From: Pseudeuparius sepicola
Taxonomy: Eukaryota > Arthropoda > Insecta > Coleoptera > Anthribidae
NCBI GenBank assembly: GCA_963920635.1
Contig: OY987298.1
Location: 128,907,735 to 128,971,734 of the forward strand
Length of the DNA: 64,000 bases
Direction of reading: 5' to 3'
The translations under genes were made by a program, and so were the position numbers. Of this stretch, positions 44,728 to 55,130 are shown piece after piece. The stretch's first letter is position 1. Each line of letters starts with the position of its first letter. The notes under the pieces were generated by a model. That model worked only from the letters and a program-made list of their open reading frames with translations, did not search any database and was not told the origin of the DNA.

Positions 44728-45841
44728 CAGTGTGTTTCACTTCAAGTCGAGACAATTCATTATTTTTTTACGGGCTGACCGATTTTCAAAAACCTTTTTT
44801 AAAAAATATAGTGCTCAGAAAGGTCTACATTTTGACACTAATTTTTTTCAGATTCGTCTTTTCCATGAAATGAATAGCACAGTCGTATTGGCTATACCAG
44901 GAAACCACACGTACCACGTTTCACGTTCATAGCTTATACAGGGAGTTCAGAAAATAGCTTCAAACATGGCAAGAATACGGTTTTTCGAAGTACCCTGTAC
45001 AAACACCGAGAGATATTTTAAAATTATTTCTTTGCAGTTTGATTAGGGCTCACATAAGCCATCAATTCCCACGATTTCATGGCCCTGCCTTATACAGGGC
45101 GTTCGCAATAAAAATACAAAAATCGAAAATAATCGTTTTTTCTCTTGTTTTTTTTTTAAATTTTTTCTACATTTTTAGCTTATGCCTATTAAAAAACATA
45201 AACATTAAATTTTAGAAAGTATTTTCAATACAAAGCACCTTTTTTTTATTTGAAAAAATTTTTTTATTGATTGCTAACCACGTCTCCAGGGTGCTCTTTC
45301 TTGAAAATACTTTCTAAAATTTAATATCGTTTATATGTTTTTTAATAGGCATAATATGTTAAAATTGTAGAAAGAAATGTAAAAAAACACCAAGAGAAAA
45401 ATCGATTTATTTTTGGTTTTTTAATGCGAACACCCTGTCTAAGGCAGGGCTACGAAATCGTGGGAATTGATGGCTTATGTGAGCCCTAATCAAACTGCAA
45501 AGAAATAATTTTAAAATATCTCTCGCTGTTTGTACAGAGTAGGTACTCCGAAAAACCGTATTTTTGCTATGTTTGAAGCTATTTTGTGAACGCCCTGTAC
45601 AAGTTATGACCGTGAAACTTGGTACGTGGGGTTTTCGGGTATGGTCAATACGACTGTGCTATTCATTTTTTTTTCGTAAAAAAATGCCTAATGTACTTTT
45701 GCAGTTTTTGGTGGTATAATTTTGATCGTAGTAGCAAAGTCTAGAGAATACTAGTAATAGGTCAAGGAAAAGAGGAACCTGAAAAAAATAGTGTCAAAAC
45801 GTAGATCTTTCGGAGCTCTCGACTTGAAGTGAAACACACTG
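44728..45841. repeat. 1.1-kb concentric palindrome with three nested sets of termini
   Basis: Outer ends CAGTGTGTTTCACTTCAAGT / ACTTGAAGTGAAACACACTG (44728 and 45841). Middle ends CAGGGAGTTCAGAAAATAGC / GCTATTTTGTGAACGCCCTG, flanked by TA (44939 and 45597). Inner ends CAGGGCGTTCGCAATAAAAA / TTAATGCGAACACCCTG (45095 and 45437). All three pairs share nearly the same centre, about 45266-45285, so the arms pair throughout. No transposase is present. Minus ORF 45870-46097 lies outside. Confidence 0.88.
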
Positions 45842-45977
45842 TATATTATGCTTTGAGATACTTATATTTTCAAAATAAACTAAATCCTATAAAAAAAACT
45901 GGAATCCTTGAATGTGCCAACAATAACATCTTTTTAAAATCATGAAACAAAACAAGTAATGTATCTATTCCTCTATA

Positions 45978-46898
45978 CACTGTGTTCATTTGAAAACAGT
46001 TCACCCTTAATATTTTTAAAACTACGAAAAAAATCAGAAATCGCCGGGACCCGTCAATTTTTGTTCGGAGGGGGAACTTCTTTGACGTACAGGTCATGTT
46101 GACAAATTCACCCCTGTAACCCCCACCACCCCTAACTTTAAAATTTCAAATGGGAATACCTCCTTTGTCATTTTAAAGCTGCTGTTATTGCGAATACAAC
46201 TCATTTTTATTTTTTAAAATTCGATGATGTTTGGAGAAGTTATGGGTAAAAAACGGTTTTTTCATAGTTTAAAATAAATGATTTTTACCCTAGATTTTTA
46301 ACAGGATTCACATGGGGAAATAATACACAATGATTGTGTGGCTACTTATTTTATTAAATTTTCAAAATGAGCTCCATTAGTCGCTAGACAGTAGTACAAT
46401 CTCTGTTCACATTCCGCTCTTACTTTAACCACAGATAAGGTTACGTTATCTGTGCTTTAACAAATGTGTCGAGAGAAATACGTTGGCATTCTTCTGTTAT
46501 TCTGTTCTTCAGATCCTCAATGTTTGTGGGAGGGGTTTTTTACACGTTTGTTTTATTTCCCCATGTCAATGCTGTTGAAAATCTAGGGTAAAAAGTAATT
46601 TATTTTAAATTGAAAAAACCGTTTTTTACCCATAAATTCTTCAAATATCATCGGATTTCAAAAAATAAAAATGAGTTGTATTCGCAATAACATCAGCATT
46701 AAAATGATGTATCACAAAGGGGGTATTCCCATTTGAAATTTTAAAGTTAGTGGGGGTTACAGGGGTGAATTTTTCAACATGACCTGTACGCCAAAGAAGT
46801 TCCCCCTCCGAACAAAAATTGACGGATCCCGGCGATATCTGATTTTTTTCGTAGTTTTAAAAATATTAAGGGTGGACTGTTTTCAAATGAAAACAGTG
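45978..46898. mobile_element. Mariner-like foldback with transposase C-terminal remnant
   Basis: CACTGTGTTCATTTGAAAAC (45978) and GTTTTCAAATGAAAACAGTG (46898) are inverted, with TA at 45976-45977 and 46899-46900. Arms of about 340 bp pair (GGGGGAACTTCTTTG / CAAAGAAGTTCCCCC; AAAAACGGTTTTTTCA / TGAAAAAACCGTTTTT). The centre holds an antisense transposase fragment. The same family as the degraded copy at 14280. Confidence 0.88.
46346..46545 (-). pseudogene. C-terminal fragment of mariner/Tc1-like transposase
   Basis: Reading minus from 46545: PPTNIEDLKNRITEECQRIS, LDTFVKAQIT, then a frameshift, and RAECEQRLYYCLATNGAHFE, NLIK-stop (stop at 46346-46348). The NIEDLK..I..EC and QRLYYCLATNGAHFE phrases are typical of the C-terminus of the same DUF4817-type transposases seen at 42286. 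Only the tail survives, broken by the frameshift. Confidence 0.8.
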
Positions 46899-46900
46899 TA

Positions 46901-47966
46901 TATATCCTTGATTACTACTAATATATAAATGGTTTCAAATTATGCATAGTGAACACTACGTGTATGTACCTATTCTATTGCAACAGTTTTGTATGTTTGC
47001 GACGTACATTTACATTTAAGAAAAGTTGTCCCTTAAACATTAAATTGAACAGTTTTAAACAATGCACATTCCGCTCGACTGGCCGCGACTTATACATCGC
47101 CATCACCACAAACATCAGTATCGCTAAGGATAAATAACGTTTACAATAAGCTCCATCTGCTGGAAATTCAACTACATAAATCGATATCCACTTGGCGCCG
47201 TTTTCTCCCCGCAATCTCCCCCCGTTCATCCCCGCCTCGTCGTCGGCCGCCGAAGTTGTTCGGTTTCCCACAAGCCCTTATCAGTTCTCCGTCCAGTCGT
47301 AGAAATACACAGGGCGAGAGAATGACAAGGGTCTGGAAGAAAACGCAGAGGAGGCCGGCTCACCTCGCCGGGACACGGGATTCCACTCTGCCGGAAGCTG
47401 CTTCTTTCGTTTTTCTTAGTTAGCCGCCAGGAGGGGGCGGGCGGTGGGGCTGTTTCTATCTACTTACGGGCACATTTCCGGGGGTATTAGGCCGGCTAAG
47501 TGGCGTCCAGCTGCCGGGGTTCCTAAAAGAATTAGGGAAACATCCTGGAATTACTGGATATGGGGGATACGCGTTAAAGGTATATAAATTATTTTCGTTA
47601 AGTAAAAAGATTAGTTATAGCGTATAATGGCGCGTGGATGCAGAATCATAGAGTCCTTCACTCCCCCAAAACTCGACGGCAGCTGCTGCGGCGGACGACG
47701 TTGCCGATTATCTTTCGTCGAACCGCCCGCCATCGATATTTGCCACTTTACTGTTGTTATCTGTAACAATGGGACAAAGAGCACAGTCCGGCAACAAGGT
47801 ACCAACACCAGGCCGTCAATGTCTAAACTTGACCTGATTGTCGCGCCATCTCCGAAACAGTAGCATTAGCTGTATTAGAATTTGCGCTTGCGAACATATA
47901 GAAAGAAGCTCGCTTTTCGAAGCAGGATTACTTTAGTGTACTTTAAAATATTTCATGGTGTAACTA
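46901..47966. other. No gene; GC-rich island 47190-47520
   Basis: The island is CpG-rich and includes GGAGGGGGCGGGCGGTGGGG (47432-47451), an Sp1-like G-rich tract, in an otherwise AT-rich region. The ORFs across 47611-47863 lie on both strands of another CpG-rich patch and have no domains. A promoter or regulatory role is possible but unproven. Confidence 0.35.
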
Positions 47967-47968
47967 TA

Positions 47969-48325
47969 GTAAAATCGAGCAATCCGTACGCCTGGCGTAA
48001 ATAAAACCACGTGTTCAATGACGATCCGCGATTGGTCGGTAGGCTATAAAATTTCACCCGACTCGGCAACAGGGACGTGCTCGATCGCAAAAATGTAGAT
48101 ATTCGGTTTTATCTTGTTGTTTTCAGCTATTTAGACACTGCCACAAATAATTTTGTCGATGTTTTGAACCATTTTAATTAAGCCAATAATTCTTGTCTGA
48201 AATATTTTGATGTACACAATCGTAAGACTAAAATTAAATAAAGGTTGTACCTCCGTGCGGCTATGGCAGATATTTCAACGCACGTGCTCTTGTTTACGCC
48301 AGGCGTAAGAGTTGCTCGATTTTAG
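47969..48325. mobile_element. TAAAATCGAGCAA-family MITE, complete, TA duplication
   Basis: Left GTAAAATCGAGCAATCCGTA, CGCCTGGCGTAAA; right TTTACGCCAGGCGTAAGAGT, TGCTCGATTTTAG; TA at 47967-47968 and 48326-48327. The 357-bp element has no ORF. It includes CCACGTG / CACGTGCT words near both ends. Partial copies are at 30406-30580 and 33703-33985. Confidence 0.88.
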
Positions 48326-48327
48326 TA

Positions 48328-49277
48328 TAGGTTTTCTGGTTAAAGGTCCTTTTAGATATCAAGGACTAGCTAGTAAAAAATACTCTGATGTATTTACTTC
48401 TCCAGGACTGTTATTCCGAGAAGAAAAAAGCTGTAACACGTAAATTATTCGCCATTAAATTCTACGTAAAAACTGCCGCTATGAAAAGCGGCGTGGTTGC
48501 TGTTGGAATCTATTTTAAAACACACGATAAAAACCCTAATTCACGGACGGGTGTGGTTCGGAACATTGTAATAGGAAAACGAATATTGTATAGAACATAG
48601 AACTAAAAAAGAGTGCTTAAAAATGTAATTATTGCTCTGCGATTATTTTATGTATTCCTAGAACTAGCCAATTATGGGGCAGTTGATAAAATGATTGACC
48701 GATGGAATAAAATATATCGACTTCAAGGCAGACAGGTACCGCCCATTTAGGTTTACCAGTGGCGTGCGTGACAAAAAGTGTAAGAAGTCCAAAGTATCAA
48801 TTTGCTAATTTTGAAATTTGCACAATACCAGTATTACCACGCATGAAAATGATTTTTTTAATTTTTTTCTAAAAGTGAGACACTTGAAAATTTTACAAGA
48901 GGTCTTGCTTTTAGAAACAGGTACTAGAAACTAAAAAGTTAACGGACATTTTTCAGAAGCGATTGACATACAAATTATGTTTAAAAAAGGAGTACGAATT
49001 ATCCTCAAGCACGAAACTGTTGGATCTAAATGGGCGGTTCTTCCACGTGCCTGTGGGAGACAAAAACATTGGCTAAAATCTCCATATTTTAATCTTATTA
49101 ATGTATTTTTATTTAATTCTACGTAAGATGTACACATCTGCAAACAATATTTTTTTGTTTGACTTCCACATGGTTTCCTCACTAGGTAAGGTTGTTCCCC
49201 TTCTCATAGCTTATTTAAGTTTTAATATTTTTAATTTGTTCAAATGGTTTGTGATGTTATTTTCTTAACCTTCTTGT
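48328..49277. other. No gene recognised
   Basis: The ORF at 48388-48600 is Lys-rich without a known family. Around 48732-48750 and 49020-49045 short inverted similarity (CCGCCCATTTAGG / CTAAATGGGCGG, CAGGTACC / CACGTGCCTG) suggests a decayed foldback that may be a Penelope or mariner remnant. Confidence 0.35.
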
Positions 49278-49317
49278 AGCCCTGAAGATGATTTAGAAAT
49301 AAATCGAAACGTCGGCT
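49278..49317 (+). ncRNA. Second hammerhead-ribozyme-like motif (Penelope-type)
   Basis: CUGAAGA (49282-49288), stem II GAUUUA/UAAAUC closed by a GAAA tetraloop, GAAAC (49306-49310), then the cleavage triplet GUC (49311-49313). Helix I pairs AGCC (49278-49281) with GGCU (49314-49317). The flank UUGUAGC is shared with the 13567 copy, but helix I, helix II and the triplet differ in pairing-compatible ways (AGCC/GGCU here, GCU/AGC there). It implies a nearby, otherwise lost, Penelope-like insertion. Confidence 0.7.
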
Positions 49318-49561
49318 TTGTGTAAAAAACACCAGTGTTGTATCTACCGACTAAGTGTACCCATTGCAAATCAAACCAGGACACCAAACTATTTCTATAA
49401 AATATAAATTGTTCATTTCGTTGGCAAGAGAAGCTATGGGAGATGAAGAAAAAGATTCGAATTTTTCTATTGGGTGCAGGGAGACTATCTAAACGACGGT
49501 AACTTTTTAAATTAAAGCCTTCAAATGGGGAGGTTTAGAGTCAAAATTGCCATCATTCTAG

Positions 49562-49747
49562 TCACCTCACAATCCAGAATACACCATAAATGCAAGGAGA
49601 CAGTATACACAAAAAACTAACGTTTGGTGTGGAATACAACTAAACAAGAGAATAATTGGTCCTTTTTACTTTAACGGTAATTTGCTTGCAGTTGGGATTT
49701 TAAATGTTCTTGAAAATGAGTTTACAGACACATTAGTTGATCGTTGA
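49562..49747 (+). pseudogene. Mariner/Tc1-like transposase catalytic-domain fragment
   Basis: The frame reads SPHNPEYTINARRQYTQKTN, then VWCGIQLNKRIIGPFYFNGN, LLAVGILNVLENEFTD and a stop at 49745-49747. The YW-SPHNP, VWCGI and IIGPFYF phrases are the conserved middle of the DDE domain of DUF4817-type insect transposases. The Trp of the YWSxxNP motif is a stop codon (TAG at 49559-49561). Decayed sequence on both sides (from about 49420 and to about 49960) probably belongs to the same gene. Confidence 0.8.
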
Positions 49748-50390
49748 GGTACCACGTTAATTTGGAGCATTACTTGAAATATTTTGAAACAGGCGCGTTT
49801 TGAGATTTTTTCTAAAAAAAAAATCGCCAATGCGATTTATTAGAAACTGGCATAGTAGGCCTTGGATTTTGTATGAAAGGGGCCATATCTGCTCAAAGAA
49901 TGCAGTCTAGGAAGCACAATAGGGTACATGACAATATTTTTAATTTCTCTAAAATTGTACTCGGTTTACAGGAGATGCACCAACATAACACGTAATAAAT
50001 GAAACAACGGCTTTTAACCTTTATTTATTTATAATAATTAAAGACGAAGTTGCACAATTTTGTTCGGGCTAAAATCTACAGTTTCGCCGTTCTATTGTCC
50101 AGAACGCCAAACGTGGTAACTCTGTGCCTCTCAGAAGAAACGGAACTGCAACGTTGCCGGTACCCGTTTTCAATAATTCGTGGAACAACGGCAAATTTTA
50201 CTTTTCTATTCAAATGTCGCCAGCTTGCCTATGAATATCTCTATTACTTAATGTATTGCAACCTTTGAGCTTTAACTAACGCAATTGCACAATGTTGACA
50301 CATAAAGACTTTTTATTACGAATATTTTCCGTATATTGACTCCTCTGTAGCAAAATTGTGTCTGTTTATGTTGCACACGCTGGAAACTAT
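49748..50390. other. Decayed DNA, probably mariner 3' part; no intact gene
   Basis: Short stretches could continue the transposase in other frames, but no motif is clear. The ORF 50050-50268 is not recognised. Confidence 0.35.
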
Positions 50391-50590
50391 ATCCTTCACA
50401 CGGGCGTAGCCAGGATTTAGTTTTGGGGGGGGGGGGTTAGTTTGAGAAGTAAATAAAACAACAAAAATATACTTACATGAAATTTAATATCTATATATTC
50501 ATCCGAAAAACTACGACATAATTATAAAGTTCTTAACTTTAAATGAAATGGATAAATTAATTTCGTTCCTCTGCGCTAAATCTAAAACCA

Positions 50591-50890
50591 TTAAAGAAGA
50601 AATCTTCGGCTTTTTCTTTTAAATATATCCACTACTTCATCTGCATGAATTTCTGTTCCATAGTGAATGTTCATTAGAGCCAAACCATTAAGTCTGTTTT
50701 CACTTGTAGTGTTTCGTAAATAGTTTTTCAGTCTCCTTAGGCTCGAGAAAGACCTTTCTGGGGTAGCAGTGGATACAGGAATGGTAGCCAAGATTTGTAG
50801 TAATGTGTAAATATTGGGATAAAGGTTTTTATCGCACATATCTAGGCATTCCAAACTAGATTTCGGGGTAGGCAGTCTTCTTATCAGCAT
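50591..50890 (-). pseudogene. hAT transposase C-terminal dimerisation (hATC) region
   Basis: The 99-codon frame contains LLQILATIPVSTATPERSFS, SLRRLKNYLRNTTSENRLNG, LALMNIHYGTEIHADEV, the hAT C-terminal dimerisation domain (PVSTATPERSFSSL.R.K..LR....RL..L..). Residues upstream (SSLECLDMCDKNLYPNIYT) also fit this family. The Met at the start is only the first ATG after the deletion. DDE residues are absent. Confidence 0.85.
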
Positions 50891-51098
50891 GCAAGGTAGC
50901 TGAAGCTTTGATAGCTAAATCCAAATTTGTTTCTTTATTAGAAACCCCTTGACCTTGACTACACCACTTTTTCCAGTAGTCCATACCTTTAAGTTTATCA
51001 CCCTTCCTTTTTTTCCCCTCCATTTTTCGACAGTAATAATGATTCACGTATCTATCCTTAACAAGGTCATCGAATAACAGCGCACTAAAATTACTCAC
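50856..51098 (-). pseudogene. hAT transposase N-terminal fragment
   Basis: The 80-codon frame (FDDLVKDRYVNHYYCRKMEG, KKRKGDKLKGMDYWKKWCSQ) lies upstream of, and overlaps by 35 bp in another frame, the hATC fragment. It ends by running into the deletion junction near 50880-50900. It probably represents the first exon or N-terminus of the transposase. I cannot see a BED finger. Confidence 0.5.
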
Positions 51099-51721
51099 TT
51101 ACACGGTACACTTAATTCTCTTCACTATTCGTTCACCACTTTTCACTTTTATTCGCTTCGAGTTCGCATGGAACAATACTGCCGTAAGCGCGGTCACGCG
51201 CCGCGGCGCCGCTTATATAGCAGCCCAGTAGCCGTCCAGAAACTTCCACGAACTTCCACAAAGTTCCGCTCATTTCGACCGAGGGGCGTGGCGAATAATC
51301 GAGAAACAACGCAAAGTGTCCCTACAATACAAAATAGTTCGGCTGCAACTGCGTCTGCCTCTCGTCAAAAGATGGCGCTAGGCGCTACTATTACTACATA
51401 TATTCAAACGTAATAATAATTTAACTCTTCACTCCTCGTATTTTTCGGTATAATATTAGGTAATATTTTGCTTATTTCGGGGGGGGGGGTTGAACCCCCG
51501 AAACCCCCCCCTTGGCTACGCCCGTGATCCTTCATCTCTTTCACGTGACACTTTGATTAAAATATCTGTATATACGGAACATACCTACTATAAATATTCA
51601 GGAAATATAATATGGTATCGGCATCTTGCCAAATTGCCTTTATAAAACACTTGTGACGTCATGAGTGCTTTCCCGCCAAATTTCGAAGAAAGCCTAATCA
51701 CGTGCTAATTACGTAAATATA

Positions 51722-52972
51722 CAGGGTGTTCCTCAACCTATACGCATAAAAGGTCGGGACACACAGTTCCGCACCGAGTCCGCGCCGAGTCCGCACCGAT
51801 CCTGTTCCGTAGCACGGCCGTGTCTCGCACTGTGAGCTACACACCACACATTTCCGATACACGGCCGCATATCGGTCGCGTGGTGGGGCGTAGTAGCAAA
51901 GTCCAGAGATAGATATTTCTAGACTTTGGTAGTAGTTCGACTATTTTTGTCAGTTCACACTTCTATTGTGTTGGATGAAGAAGAGAATGAAAAAGGAAAG
52001 AAGTCAACTGAAAAACGAAAAAACATTTTTTTTCCACGCCCTTTACTTGTATTCTGAATTTCTATATTTTTCATCTGTCTGATCATATAAAACGGAATAC
52101 TTCCGCACTTCTTCAATTAGCCTTTCCATGTATATTTTTGTTTCTTTTCCCTCAATGATGAAAATTGAGGATGAACGTGCACCGAGAGTCGACCGTCTCC
52201 GTCAAAAATTCAAACAAAATTAATCTCACACGGTGCGGGCACGGTGCGGTCTCCGCGCTCGGACTCGGTGCGGGATGTGAAGACTACGGCGTATGATTAC
52301 ATGATACTATTCGCCTCCGTGACACGGCCGTGCTACGGAACAAACTCGGTACGGACTCGGCGCGGACTCGGTGCGGAAATGTGTGTCCCGACCTTAAACT
52401 TGGGAAATTCTAGCAGAGGACAAATAATGGCCAATTATCGAAAAAAATGTAATAAAATATTTCTTGTTTCGGAGATACAGCGAAAAACATTTACAGATAA
52501 TAAAAAATTAAGAAGATAACAAGTCATGATAGCACGTACGGTATTTAGTAGTACTTTGTTGTCAGCTGTCTTCAATGACATCTTAACTGTAAGACGCTAT
52601 TCGTGTTTATTTTCACGCGATTAGAACAAAAGTACCTATGGTACGTAGTTTCACAAACGAAGAACTTATGGGCATATGGTACTAGCATATGGAGAAGCAC
52701 ATCGCACATCAAGATTCAGTGGCTGCATACTGCATCTCATCTTTATGCTCAAAGATTATATCCAGGACGTGAGGTTTTTTTTGCGTGTTCAGCGAGGCCG
52801 AGAAACTGTATAGTAGAACACTTTCAGTTCAGCGCAATTTGGAATATCACATAAAACATTTTGTCCAAAACAAAAAATATTTTATTAAATTTTTTTCGAT
52901 AAGTGGCCATTATTTGTCCTCTTCTACAATTTCCCAAGTTTATGCGTATAGGTTGAGGAACACCCCAGTATA
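51722..52972. mobile_element. CAGGGTGTTCCTCAACC foldback, carrying a nested MITE
   Basis: The left arm CAGGGTGTTCCTCAACCTAT, ACGCATAAA is continued, after the MITE, by ACTTGGGAAATTCTAGCAGA, GGACAAATAATGGCC at 52396-52435. The right arm is the inverse (GGCCATTATTTGTCCTCTTC, TACAATTTCCCAAGTTTATG, CGTATAGGTTGAGGAACACC, to 52972). A solo arm of the same family is at 25650-25776. ORFs at 52244-53036 cross arms and are artefacts. Confidence 0.85.
51751..52394. mobile_element. GC-rich MITE with TAAA target duplication
   Basis: Ends AGGTCGGGACACACA and TGTGTGTCCCGACCT are inverted, and pairing continues through TCCGCACCGAGTCCG / CGGACTCGG and AGCACGGCCGTGTC / GACACGGCCGTGCT. TAAA flanks both sides (51747-51750, 52395-52398). 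The host foldback's other arm shows the uninterrupted sequence CGCATAAACTTGGG (inverse at 52930-52950), proving insertion with a 4-bp duplication. Termini have tandem CCGAGTCCGCRCCG words. The superfamily is unclear. Confidence 0.88.
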
Positions 52973-53455
52973 TTTTTTATATAAACGTAGGGTCTTAGAA
53001 GACAAGTGTCCAGGAATTGTTTTATCAAGTTTGTAAAATTTCGTCAAGTACCCTATTGACAAAATTTTTTCAGTCCGGCCGAATAAACAAAGCGGCCATT
53101 CTCCGTGGCCTCGACCCCGACGCCGCCGCCGGATATTTGGGCGCAACATATAAGGTTCGCGGGGGAGCGATTCATTAGGAAGTTACACGGGGATGTTTCA
53201 GCGCTAATATCCCCGTAATGCGCGCGTCGGCGCCTCATCCCTTCCCGCGCCGCCCGTAATCAGACGGGAATTATTTCCCGGCGCGCCGGCGGGGGGGCGA
53301 GGGGAAATTGGAGCTTCCCCCGGCTCGACTTTTTCGCGGGGATTTACAGTGACACGCCCAAGAACTTCGGCCAGATGGAGTGTGAGACGGTTAAAACGGA
53401 TGGATTGGGGATCTAATAGATTTCCGTCTGTTCCAATTGCACAACCTTTTTTTTG
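52973..53455. other. GC/CpG-rich island, no gene recognised
   Basis: 53060-53440 is strongly CpG-rich (GCCGCCGCCGG, GGCGCGCCGGCGGGGGGGCG) with short ORFs on both strands lacking domains. It abuts the tandem array. It might be a regulatory island or exon-like DNA. Confidence 0.35.
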
Positions 53456-53656
53456 CATGCGACAGCAAAACTCCAAAGAAGTCTTATCTTTAGAATAGTC
53501 GTGTTCGTTCGCTAGTTTCCAATTGTAACTAAAATCTATCGATCTAAGTCCATAGAAACATGTACCAATCACAAAACGACTTATGCAAAATAGAGACCGA
53601 GAATTAAAGGCTATAAAACGACTAGGGCGAGTGGCACACGTCACTGCCGTTCGCGA

Positions 53657-54896
53657 CGAGGCCAACGATAAAGACAGGCCACGGCGCTAACTCATAATCG
53701 CGTAGTCACGTGACCAACTTAGTTCTATATAATGAAAGGCATTTTTGGAGATAAGTAGAAAAAACAAATTTCGTAACAATTTGGCAAGTTTTCTTTCATC
53801 TATTACATTATTGGTTTTGTGCATCCAAGCTTTCTCTAATTGTTTTTTCAAAATTTTCAACCTGCCTCAGCTGTTTTAGGCTGAGAGTTAAACGGAACTG
53901 CACTCACAATATTTTGTCACATTCTCAAAAATTGTTGGGACATCACCTTCCTTTAGCTTAGGTGATATTCTCTATAGGTATTTTCCTCCCACAACACATT
54001 TGTCCACTTTAATTATTGTTTCACTTTCTTGAAAATGTGTTAGCCACACATACTTAAGGGTTTTTTAGAAATTAAATCTCAGTTGGGATTTGACGAATCC
54101 ATTTTTGGCGGAAATTTTCATCCCGAGGTAAAACAAATGTTTGTTATGGCGACACTTTCTTCCTGGCTTTTGTAATATGTATAAATATAATATAAACAGA
54201 CCCAATATTTGGTATTTAGGTTATCTTTTAAGAAATAAAAATGAAAACTAACCTCAGTAGGTATACTGTATTATATTGACGAGGTCTCAGTTGATCGGCA
54301 GCGTGAAAGACCGAATAAAAACCATATCAGGGCGTGGGTCGACAACGAAAATCCTCGAGTACGTTACAACACTGATTTATTTCGCACAAGGTGAATGGTG
54401 AATACAATAAATACACAAACCCGAACGTGGTCAACGGGAACGGCTTCCAGCCACCCGGACCGTCTGAACTCACGGATCTCCCGTAAACAGTTCACCCCTC
54501 TGTGTCTCAGGCTCCACGCTCCACTGTCCAATACTGTCCCATGTCCATAATAATAGTTCATTCCGGGTTCCCTATTCTGTGGTTCCGGGGGAGAATTCCC
54601 CTTACAGCGCTCACGCGTCGCGTCGCGTCGGTGCGAGCGGCACCAATACTCTTGGACGGCACGACTCCCACCCAGAGACCCAGAGGCCATAATAACACCT
54701 GGGCGGTTCCCCTCCGCCAGAACACACGCGCACTAGACACAAACTTGTTTCTAAAATATAAACTACACATTAAACATTGAAAACTTCTCAAAACCCAAGC
54801 TGCCGCTTCCAGTTATGTGACAAATGACATGTAACGTCTGACTAAGATGGTCACGTGATTTTTGTGCGCCAGGGCCTGTCTTTATAGTAGGCCTTG
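53657..54896. mobile_element. hAT-like insertion, copy 1 in array
   Basis: The ends CGAGGCCAACGATAAAGACA and TGTCTTTATAGTAGGCCTTG are inverted (continuing GGCC..GGCGC and TCACGTGACC further in). CGTTCGCG is directly repeated at 53648-53655 and 54897-54904, an 8-bp duplication as in hAT. No transposase domain is recognisable in the 1240 bp. The empty site CGTTCGCGACAAATACC at 58068-58084 confirms the boundaries. Confidence 0.85.
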
Positions 54897-55130
54897 CGTT
54901 CGCGGCAAATACCGAAAGTAAACTATATACATGCGACAGCAAAACTCCAAAGAAGTCTTATCTTTAGAATAGTCGTGTTCGTTCGCTAGTTTCCAATTGT
55001 AACTAAAATCTATCGATCTAAGTCCATAGAAACATGTACCAATCACAAAACGACTTATGCAAAATAGAGACCGAGAATTAAAGGCTATAAAACGACTAGG
55101 GCGAGTGGCACACGTCACTGCCGTTCGCGA

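Larger units (their letters stand above)
50399..51526 (-). mobile_element. Internally deleted hAT transposon, perfect 8-bp TSD
   Basis: Ends CACGGGCGTAGCCA (50399) and TGGCTACGCCCGTG (to 51526), followed inward by G-run/C-run subterminal tracts. ATCCTTCA is directly repeated at 50391-50398 and 51527-51534. The two minus-strand ORFs are the first and last parts of a hAT transposase with the catalytic middle removed. Perfect duplication and long matching ends suggest recent movement. As a deletion derivative it would rely on a full-length element elsewhere. Confidence 0.95.

Noticed and set aside
52244..53036. Several 83-91-codon plus ORFs
   Set aside because: They run across arms of the foldback and nested MITE and change at insertion boundaries, so they are not genes.
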